60,056 bases of DNA from Acidobacteriota bacterium (GTDB lineage: Bacteria > Acidobacteriota > Terriglobia > Terriglobales > Acidobacteriaceae). Of this stretch, positions 53,538 to 60,056 are shown in pieces. Below the pieces are notes generated by a model, which saw nothing but the letters and a program-made list of their open reading frames with translations, had not been told where the DNA came from and ran no database searches. The position numbers and the translations under genes were made by a program. Numbering within the stretch: position 1 is the first letter of the stretch; the number at the start of each line of letters is the position of its first letter. The stretch spans positions 1 to 60,056 of the forward strand of contig JABCZC010000029.1 in NCBI GenBank assembly GCA_013289875.1, in the 5' to 3' direction.

Positions 53538-54974
53538 TTGATACTTCGCAGGCGTGGCGCTGCCGATTTTCGCTGGTACCTGTTTCTTCCGGCCTTTCTC
53601 ATTCTGCCCAATCTTCCGCTCCTGCTCGCCGCCCATCCGCTCAACCTGCTGCTGCACGGATACAACGACCTCGACTACCTCCTCATCGGCCTGCTGTCGC
53701 TGTTCGTGCCGCGCGTCGTTACTTTCTTCCTGCTGCTCGCTGCCATCATTCTCGATTTCGTCCACGCGGCCTGCGTCACCTATCTCTTCTCGCCTGCTGA
53801 ATTCTTGAACACCATGCGCTACGGCGGGTTGCTCTCGACCACCCGTATCGGACTGATCGTGGCCGCGTTTGTCGCCGCACTTCTCGTTTGCCTGGCGTGC
53901 GTGGCCTGCACTTCGCCTCGCCTGAGTGGCCGGCAGCGAAAGCGGGCATCCGCAACCATGCTGATTCCCTTTCTCCTGCTGGCGCTGGCCGATCTCCGAA
54001 GCGCCCGTGACATCCTGCTCCACCCGGGCGATGAGAACAACTCCGCGCGCCTTTCACGGACTCCCACTCTCGGCCTGCTCTACAGTCAGGTGATCTATCA
54101 ACGATACGAGCGGGGCCTGCGCCTCGGAGGCCAGTACGCGATGCCTTCCGCGACCGCACTCGCGCTGAATCACTTGCAGGACTATCGGACGTCCCCACCG
54201 GCTCAGCAACCCAACGTCGTCCTGGTCGTCGTCGAATCGTGGGGACTGGCTCGCGATCTATCGCTGCGACGCGCAATGGTCGAGCCTTACGCTGATCCTC
54301 GTCTGCACGCAGAGTATCAATTGTTGGAGGGCACCATGCCCTTCCAGGGACCAACCACTTCCGGCGAAGGGCGCGAGCTATGCCAGACGCGCATGGGTGC
54401 ATACGTCGCACAGGGCACAGCCGCGCAGCTTGAGCGCTGTCTACCTCTGCGCATGCGCCGGATGGGGTATCGCACGCTCGCCCTCCACGGCTTTAGCGGC
54501 GAGATGTACGACCGCAAGGACTGGTATCCGAAGATGGGCTTTGAGGACATCTGGTTTCACGACCGTCTTCAGGAAGCCGGCGTGCCCGACTGTGACGGCA
54601 CCTTCAAGGGAAACTGCGACGATGCCGTCGCCGCGTGGCTGGGCACACGCCTTCAGCAGCCCGGCGATGCTCCTCTATTTGTGCATTGGGTTACCCTGAA
54701 CTCGCACTTGCCCCTCTGGCGGCCGGTCCAGCTCAAGTCGCCCAGTTCATGCGAAGTCAGCGCGATCACGCGCAGCGACACCACCGTCTGCTCCTGGTAT
54801 CGGTTGATCTCCCTGGTAAGCCAATCCATGCGCGATCTCGCGCTCAGGCCGCTTGGCCGTCCCACCATCTTTGTCGTCGTCGGAGACCACGCGCCCCCGT
54901 TCGACAAGGATTTCGAGCGCGCACAGTTCTCGTCCACCGAGGTTCCCTATGTGATCCTTTTGCCGTCGTCCTAA
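53538..54974 (+). CDS. sulfatase-fold membrane protein (LTA synthase/EptA-like)
   Basis: A 478-residue protein with about four N-terminal hydrophobic helices and an alkaline-phosphatase-fold periplasmic domain. The metal/active-site segments are PNVVLVVVESWG, TTSGEGRELC (nucleophile threonine near the second T) and VVGDHAPPF. This arrangement is that of lipid-dependent phosphoethanolamine or glycerol-phosphate transferases acting on envelope polymers. The start is TTG 53538 with GGAGG (53524-53528) 9 bases upstream. Convergent with the CusF-SCO gene. Confidence 0.8.
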   Translation: MILRRRGAADFRWYLFLPAFLILPNLPLLLAAHPLNLLLHGYNDLDYLLIGLLSLFVPRVVTFFLLLAAIILDFVHAACVTYLFSPAEFLNTMRYGGLLSTTRIGLIVAAFVAALLVCLACVACTSPRLSGRQRKRASATMLIPFLLLALADLRSARDILLHPGDENNSARLSRTPTLGLLYSQVIYQRYERGLRLGGQYAMPSATALALNHLQDYRTSPPAQQPNVVLVVVESWGLARDLSLRRAMVEPYADPRLHAEYQLLEGTMPFQGPTTSGEGRELCQTRMGAYVAQGTAAQLERCLPLRMRRMGYRTLALHGFSGEMYDRKDWYPKMGFEDIWFHDRLQEAGVPDCDGTFKGNCDDAVAAWLGTRLQQPGDAPLFVHWVTLNSHLPLWRPVQLKSPSSCEVSAITRSDTTVCSWYRLISLVSQSMRDLALRPLGRPTIFVVVGDHAPPFDKDFERAQFSSTEVPYVILLPSS

Positions 54975-54982
54975 ACAGCGCG

Positions 54983-55846
54983 CTAGTTCTTCATCACCGT
55001 CTGCACCAGGTCGCCCAGTTCTTGCGCCGTGAACGCGTTGCCCTCAAGATTCACTGCCAGCTGTCCTTTGCGATCGAGGATGACCGTGTGCAGCGAGTGC
55101 GTGACAAATCCGTCATCGTTCCAGAAGTTCATCCCAAACATACCGGCAACCTGCTGAATCTCCGGCAGAGGTCCGGTAAGAAAGTGCCACACGGACGGAT
55201 CAGCCTTCCACACCCCCGCGTAGTTCACCAGTGCCGCGCCCTGGTCGTGCTCTGGATCGATCACGATCGTCATCAGCACCAGATCGCGCCCCGCCTGGTC
55301 GTGAAAGCGCTTCTCAACCCGCGCCAGGTTATTCGAGAGCCTAAAGCAATAATTGGGATTTGGGCAGCGCGAGTATCCAAACGTGAGCAGGACGACCTTG
55401 CCAGCAAATTGCGACAGACGAACCTCCTTGCCGGTCTGATCGGTCAGGCCAAAATCAGGCGCGCGCTCTCCCTCCGTCAGAGCCTTCACCTCCGGATGCA
55501 TCGCCTTGTGCAGGGCCGTCAGCTGGCCCGCTTCCAACGGCTCGGATTCCAGATTGGTCGCAGCCCGCACGCGGATGTCTTCCGCATACAGATCACTCCC
55601 TCGCGCAATGATGGTAAAGCTCACCGCCGTACCCGGCTTCAAATTCGCCAGCGCCGCAGCATCGCGCACCAGAAACGGCATCTCCATCGCATCCATGTAA
55701 TTGGGAATTGCCTCGCACGATACGATGAGGGTCCGATGCGCTGCATCTACCTTCAGTACCACGCCCTTTGCTGGGTGAGTCTCCACCGCCCGGGCGCAAC
55801 TCCAGCCCAGCAAAAAAATCACCGCCAGACTCATCGCACGTTTCAC
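54983..55846 (-). CDS. CusF-like plus SCO1/SenC copper protein
   Basis: A 287-residue secreted protein (signal MSLAVIFLLGWSCARA). The N-terminal domain (about 24-95) has the CusF-like copper-methionine pattern YMDAMEMPFLV; the C-terminal SCO1/SenC thioredoxin fold (about 125-285) has cysteines C161 and C167 (SRCPNPNYC) and the metal histidine at about H250/H253. The spacing is CX5C, whereas classical SCO proteins have CX3C. It likely delivers copper to oxidase or protects against it. The ATG overlaps the upstream FG-GAP gene by 4 bases, so the two are translated together. Confidence 0.85.
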   Translation of the reverse strand: MKRAMSLAVIFLLGWSCARAVETHPAKGVVLKVDAAHRTLIVSCEAIPNYMDAMEMPFLVRDAAALANLKPGTAVSFTIIARGSDLYAEDIRVRAATNLESEPLEAGQLTALHKAMHPEVKALTEGERAPDFGLTDQTGKEVRLSQFAGKVVLLTFGYSRCPNPNYCFRLSNNLARVEKRFHDQAGRDLVLMTIVIDPEHDQGAALVNYAGVWKADPSVWHFLTGPLPEIQQVAGMFGMNFWNDDGFVTHSLHTVILDRKGQLAVNLEGNAFTAQELGDLVQTVMKN

Positions 55847-58446
55847 CGCGCCGCCTTACTGCTCCCGAGCTTGTATGGCTGCCGATCGAGCTTTGAGAAG
55901 GCCGCCCCAAACTCTTTGATCTCGATGTATTCGTTCTTATCCACGTGAGCAAAATGCTGTCGGCTATTCGACGCAGGCCACCACACGTCGAGAGACGTGA
56001 TGCGCGCTCCATGCCCCAGGCCGATATGCTGCTCCAGCGGGTTCTGGCCGAACGAACTCGTATCTCCAACTCGCCGGTAAATGGAGCGCGCCGCGGCGCC
56101 ATCATCTTCCACCGTAACCTTGATCTCCGCCCCAACTGCGCTGCGATTGCTCTTTACGCCAACTAGCCGCACATTGATCCAGTCATTGTCGTTTCCCGGA
56201 TTTTCGAAGACCCGCATCGTATGCTTGTCCGAAAAAATCGCCCCGCCCGTCTCGGCAACGATGTCTTCATGGCCGCTCCGTTCCAAATCCGCAAACGCTA
56301 CACCGTGGCCTTTGTGCAGCTCTCCTGTGCCCGACGAAGCTGTGATGTCGACAAACTTTTTACCCGCGTCATTCCTGAACAGAACGTGCGGCAGCATCCC
56401 GGTGAATGACGGCTGTCCCTGTCCGAGATAAATGTCCAGGTAACCATCGTTATCCACGTCGCCGAAGTTCGAACCCATCGGCATGAATACCTTGTCCAGC
56501 CCCACCTGCGCCGTCACATCTTCAAACGTGCCATTGCGCAGATTGCGATAGAGCTTCAGCGTCTCCACGTTATGCGGAAGTCCGAGCGCGCTCCGCATCG
56601 ACTCGTCCACCGAATTGAAATAGCTGGTCACAAAAAGGTCGGGCCAGCCATCATTGTCATAGTCGAAAAACCAAGTCGCAAAGCTGAACCACGGAGCCTG
56701 TACCCCTGCCTGCATCCCTACCTCGGTAAACGTGCGGTCGTGATTATTGTGATACAGAAAATTCGCGCCGTTCACGTTCGATACATAGAAGTCGACATAC
56801 CCGTCGTTGTCGTAATCCGTCGCCGCAACCCCTTTGGTGTACGCCGTGCGGTCAACGCCCGCCGCATGCGAAATATCTTCGAAGGTCCCATCGCCCTTGT
56901 TGCGAAACAACTGGCTGGGAGCATTCTCGTTACCGATGAACAGGTCGAGGTACCCATCATTGTCGATATCCGCCCAGGCCGCTGTCTGCGTCCGAGTCAC
57001 CGTCTCGCCCAGCCCGCTGGCCTGCGTCACGTCTGTAAACGTGCCATCGCAGTTGTTCTTCAGCAGAGACTTTCGCACCGGAAACTCCCACCCTCCGCGC
57101 AGCACCAGAATATCCATGCAGCCGTCGTTGTTGTAATCGGCGGCGACGACGTTCAGTCCACCCAACTGGTCCGCCAACCCGGCCTGCGCTGCGCGATCCG
57201 TGAACGTCCCGTCTCCGTTGTTGTGGAAGAAATGCATCGGCTCGCACACATCCATGCTCGTGGTCACCACGTCGAGCAGCCCATCGTTGTCGAAGTCCTC
57301 CACGATCGCCCCCCCCGCCTCGGAAAAGACATTCAATCCGGCTGCCTTGGCCACATCGGTGAAGCGGCCCACACTCTGCTTCGACGCAAAGGCGCTCGCC
57401 GGAATCACGTACGCCACCGGCACCCCTGCCGGATAGTCGCCCACCGACATGTACGCGAGATTCAACAGCCACCTCACCTCGTAATCGCCCGGCTTCAGTT
57501 CGAGATATTTCAGGAAATACTGGATCGCCAGCCGCGAATCCTCCTGCTTCTCGTAGTGCGCGCCTGCATGCAGTGGAGGAAAGAAATCCTGATCGCCTGA
57601 GTCGCGATACACCCCATTCTCCATCTCCGACTTATGCAGATAGAGCGCTCCCACCGTCTCCGCCAGGTAAGGAACGGCATCCGGGACGCTCGTCACGGCA
57701 ATCTGATACGCGGCCTTCGCCTGCTCGATGGCCCGGTCCATGTCTCCCACAAATGCATATAGTTGGGACAGCGCCCCATGCCCCTGCATGATGTCGATCG
57801 GGCTGACATTACCCGCCGGAGCGGCCACGGCCTGTGCCATCATCGCACTCATGCGCTGGATCGCCGCCGCATGCGCATCCTTGCGGATCGCGCACACCGC
57901 ACGCAAATCGCGATTCCACCCCTCCGATTTGGGATAGTCCTGAAACGCGGCATTTTCCTCCACATTGCCCGAGACGTTGATCCCAAAGCGAACCACTCCG
58001 GAAGCCGTCAGCTCCTGAATGCGCTCAGGATTCAACTCAACGGCGTGTTTGCCTGCAGGAAAAATGGTGAGCACCGCAAATCCTGCCGGGATATGGACGA
58101 CGGCGGAAAACTCTCCGGCCTTCAATCCCTTCAAAGCACCCCGCAGCTCCGGCCGCAGCTGATCGGGATCGAGCTGCCCCATCGAGCCGCCGTCATTCGA
58201 AGTCGGGTCGATAGATTTTTCTTTCGCCAGCACGCCAAAGTCGGCCCCTGACCTGAGCTGCTTGAGAATATCCGCGGCCTGCTCCGCGGTCGCCGTCACT
58301 AGAATGCCGACTTCGACCTCATGCGAGGACCCTGACTGCTGGGCGGAGACGTTATGAGGTGAGATTGCTTGCCCACCCGCAAGCATCCACAACACGATTG
58401 CGGCGAGGTTCGAGAAAAAAGACGCTCTTACTACGTTACTACCCAG
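55843..58446 (-). CDS. secreted PpiC-TPR-FG-GAP-ASPIC/UnbV protein
   Basis: A large secreted protein. Domains in order: signal peptide (about 1-35, ends VSA), parvulin-like PpiC domain (about 43-130, SIDPTSNDGGSMGQL), a helical TPR-like part (about 215-345), five or more FG-GAP/VCBS repeats (DFDNDGLLDV, DYNNDGCMDI, DIDNDGYLDL, DYDNDGYVDF, DVDNDGYLDI) and an ASPIC/UnbV C-terminus (NWINVRLVG-like DNDWINVRLVGVKSNRSAVG). Possibly a chaperone-like adhesin. The start is CTG 58446 after GAGGAG (58458-58453); GTG 58395 is the conventional alternative and would remove most of the signal. Translationally coupled to the SCO gene. Confidence 0.75.
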   Translation of the reverse strand: MGSNVVRASFFSNLAAIVLWMLAGGQAISPHNVSAQQSGSSHEVEVGILVTATAEQAADILKQLRSGADFGVLAKEKSIDPTSNDGGSMGQLDPDQLRPELRGALKGLKAGEFSAVVHIPAGFAVLTIFPAGKHAVELNPERIQELTASGVVRFGINVSGNVEENAAFQDYPKSEGWNRDLRAVCAIRKDAHAAAIQRMSAMMAQAVAAPAGNVSPIDIMQGHGALSQLYAFVGDMDRAIEQAKAAYQIAVTSVPDAVPYLAETVGALYLHKSEMENGVYRDSGDQDFFPPLHAGAHYEKQEDSRLAIQYFLKYLELKPGDYEVRWLLNLAYMSVGDYPAGVPVAYVIPASAFASKQSVGRFTDVAKAAGLNVFSEAGGAIVEDFDNDGLLDVVTTSMDVCEPMHFFHNNGDGTFTDRAAQAGLADQLGGLNVVAADYNNDGCMDILVLRGGWEFPVRKSLLKNNCDGTFTDVTQASGLGETVTRTQTAAWADIDNDGYLDLFIGNENAPSQLFRNKGDGTFEDISHAAGVDRTAYTKGVAATDYDNDGYVDFYVSNVNGANFLYHNNHDRTFTEVGMQAGVQAPWFSFATWFFDYDNDGWPDLFVTSYFNSVDESMRSALGLPHNVETLKLYRNLRNGTFEDVTAQVGLDKVFMPMGSNFGDVDNDGYLDIYLGQGQPSFTGMLPHVLFRNDAGKKFVDITASSGTGELHKGHGVAFADLERSGHEDIVAETGGAIFSDKHTMRVFENPGNDNDWINVRLVGVKSNRSAVGAEIKVTVEDDGAAARSIYRRVGDTSSFGQNPLEQHIGLGHGARITSLDVWWPASNSRQHFAHVDKNEYIEIKEFGAAFSKLDRQPYKLGSSKAAR

Positions 58447-58523
58447 AATCCGCTCCTCAACTGTCGTCCTGCTCTCGGCGCACGCACTACCCGCGCGCCA
58501 AAAGTAGCTGCATCAACATTAGA

Positions 58524-59456
58524 CTATCGATTGGAAGCTGGTCTCAATCCAAAGACTGAGAGTCTGGGCAGTTGCAGGGCGACCAACCAGGCGGATGCAT
58601 GGTTGATTCTCGAGGCGGTTCTGTTCTCCGGATTTGGCAACGGGCTGTCGGTATGAAAATGCAGTTTGTAGGCTGCGATCCAATCTGTAGCAATTTCGTT
58701 TTGCGCCGTTGACAGGTCAATCTGGCCGTTACAGACCATCTCGTGCAGGCGATTCTCCAATTCGTCCTTGACGTGCGCATTCCAGGCAGTCGACGTGTAT
58801 GGTTCCGGCCAGAGGTTCCGAACATCGTTTGCCCCGCCCAGCTCCGGCGTGATCAGGTAGTCGAGCTCGTAAGCCTTGCTCGCGGAAACCGGCAGCCCGT
58901 ATTCCTTGAACACGATCTGCTCCGTTGAAATATCGACCGCAGGCGGCGCATCCGCGTGTTGCCTGCCGCACAAGTCGGCCTGCTTGACGTCGCGAGTAAA
59001 TCCCGGCGTCAGCGTTCTGTCCGGAAGCGCGCGTGCCTGGACTTGGAAAGCCCCTCCCATCGAACGGAACCCGCCGGAACGCATTCTCCAGACGCCAGCC
59101 GCCACGATCAACAGAGCTACACAGGCCAACGCGACTTGCCGCGAAAACACTCCGGAAAACAGCCGAAAGCGTGATTTGTGCGCTGTCGCCGCGGCTACCG
59201 CCAATTGAGCTCTAAGCGAGGCGCGAAGTCCGGCGGCAGGAGGCATCCTCCCATCGACTCTGCTCTGATGAATCTGCACGAAATCGGCAATGGCGCCTTC
59301 CAGTTCCGTCGCGCGCGCCCGGCACGTCCAGCATGCGGCAAGATGTTCACGCATTCGGTTCGCGCTGTGCACCGAAAGCTCGCCGTCAGCAAATAGCAAC
59401 AGATCCTGATCCGACAAATGGGTATGTAGATGAACATCCTTGTCGCGCATGGTCAT
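58524..59456 (-). CDS. membrane anti-sigma factor with HNH-like ectodomain
   Basis: A 310-residue regulator translated together with the sigma gene (ATGA overlap). Zinc-finger anti-sigma domain H38/C42/C45 (REHLAACWTC), one membrane helix (about 107-124) and an extracytoplasmic domain of about 150 residues. This domain has LTPG (149-152), C163, KEYGLP and YELDYLITPELGG followed by NDVRNLWPEPY (about 196-220), a pattern matching an HNH-like fold in which the usual DHLI is DYLI here. So the active-site histidine appears lost and a nuclease is unlikely; the fold may sense a ligand or redox state. Confidence 0.75.
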   Translation of the reverse strand: MTMRDKDVHLHTHLSDQDLLLFADGELSVHSANRMREHLAACWTCRARATELEGAIADFVQIHQSRVDGRMPPAAGLRASLRAQLAVAAATAHKSRFRLFSGVFSRQVALACVALLIVAAGVWRMRSGGFRSMGGAFQVQARALPDRTLTPGFTRDVKQADLCGRQHADAPPAVDISTEQIVFKEYGLPVSASKAYELDYLITPELGGANDVRNLWPEPYTSTAWNAHVKDELENRLHEMVCNGQIDLSTAQNEIATDWIAAYKLHFHTDSPLPNPENRTASRINHASAWLVALQLPRLSVFGLRPASNR

Positions 59457-60034
59457 TCCCTCCCTTCGGAACGCGTCAACCGTGCCAGCGACCGTGCCAG
59501 CGACATCGAGACACCTCCCAGAGAAATGCCGAGGATCTCCGCAATCTCCCGGTACTTCAGCCCTTCCGCGCGCAGCGACAGGCAGCGTTGATCCTGCTCC
59601 GGGAGAGCCTGCAGAACCGCGAGCAGGCGCTTCTGCCTCTGGCTGAAGGCAATCTGTTCTTCCGCGCTGGGGCCGGGACAGGAATGCGCAGTCGCAATCT
59701 CGTCATAGGCCACGTTGATTCCAGATGCCTGATTCGCGCTGCGCCGCTTCAAAGCGAGATTGTGCCCAACCCGAAACACCCAGCCGCGAAGATTCCGCCT
59801 TGAGCGGCCAAGCTGCAGGTGCCGGAAAAGCGAAAGAAAGGTCTCCTGCACGATGTCTTCCGCATCATGAACCGTCAGGCCAAACGAAAGCATGTAGGCG
59901 AAGAGCCTGTCCTGGAACTGGTCGAAGAGAGAAACGACTTCATTCTCAATTTCGGAGTGGACAGCCGGAAGCGTCGCGCTGGCCATCGCTGGCAAAGGCA
60001 GACTGATCGTTGAGTCCTGGTTTGAATCCGTCAT
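59453..60034 (-). CDS. ECF-type RNA polymerase sigma factor
   Basis: A 193-residue ECF sigma factor. Region 2 is AEDIVQETFLSLFRHLQLGR followed by NLRGWVFRVGHNLAL, and region 4 is LPEQDQRCLSLRAEGLKYREI then AEILGISLGGVSMSLAR. The stop overlaps the start of the membrane anti-sigma gene (ATGA). Likely directs transcription of a regulon including the downstream secreted genes on the same strand; no promoter consensus can be confirmed from this window. Start at 60034 is near the window edge but complete. Confidence 0.9.
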   Translation of the reverse strand: MTDSNQDSTISLPLPAMASATLPAVHSEIENEVVSLFDQFQDRLFAYMLSFGLTVHDAEDIVQETFLSLFRHLQLGRSRRNLRGWVFRVGHNLALKRRSANQASGINVAYDEIATAHSCPGPSAEEQIAFSQRQKRLLAVLQALPEQDQRCLSLRAEGLKYREIAEILGISLGGVSMSLARSLARLTRSEGRE

Positions 60035-60056
60035 TGCTCTGTCAGGCCTTGTCTAC

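Overview
The window looks like chromosomal DNA of an acidobacterium, probably Acidobacteriota class Terriglobia (Acidobacteriaceae-like). This is inferred from gene content and style rather than from a marker gene. The indicators are hopanoid genes with ispH, a secreted FG-GAP/UnbV protein, a DUF6677-type membrane protein, a Pal lipoprotein with an Ig-like insert, TonB-like TolA, and GC-rich codon use that gives long antisense open frames. I see no rRNA, tRNA, CRISPR array, insertion sequence, phage gene or integrase. The window is a dense, mostly core chromosome segment.

Layout. 0.2-6.7 kb (+): ThiF/MoeB-like E1 enzyme, an ECF sigma/anti-sigma pair, aroK, an AI-2E-type permease, ctaB, a DUF420 oxidase-assembly-type protein, a small membrane protein and ssb. 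6.8-11.4 kb: a small membrane ORF, a secreted protein of unknown function (-), frataxin cyaY, the catalytic subunit of an isobutyryl-CoA-type mutase, and a LacI regulator. 11.4-17.4 kb: formate dehydrogenase with DUF1641 (-), an aldo/keto reductase (+), homoserine dehydrogenase (-). 17.5-25.3 kb (-): an efflux operon running adaptor, ABC ATPase, ABC ATPase, TolC, NtrC-type regulator, NtrY-type kinase, with no permease. 25.7-30.4 kb (-): the hopanoid operon ispH-shc-hpnH plus an unknown gene. 30.5-35.3 kb (-): recN, a secreted esterase and a secreted amidohydrolase. 35.5-40.8 kb (+): the Tol-Pal operon. 40.9-48.8 kb (+): small proteins, a TPR protein, a DapA-like aldolase, DUF503, rbfA, nrnA, an ArnT-like glycosyltransferase and a tandem GNAT. 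49-60 kb: small membrane genes, DinB, an M24 peptidase, a DsbA/VKOR disulfide pair, a sulfatase-fold membrane protein, and a minus-strand module of ECF sigma, anti-sigma, PpiC-TPR-FG-GAP-UnbV protein and CusF-SCO protein.

How they work together. Envelope biology dominates: Tol-Pal, hopanoids, efflux, disulfide formation and copper/SCO chemistry. The most unusual assembly is the last one (54983-60034): an ECF sigma factor with a membrane anti-sigma whose outer part is an HNH-like fold, followed on the same strand by a large secreted multi-domain protein and a translationally coupled CusF-SCO fusion. Other points worth following are the permease-less ABC operon, a perfect 24-bp palindrome at 49381-49404, the active-site signature of the CoA mutase, and several genes with a -10-like box directly in front of the start codon and no ribosome binding site.
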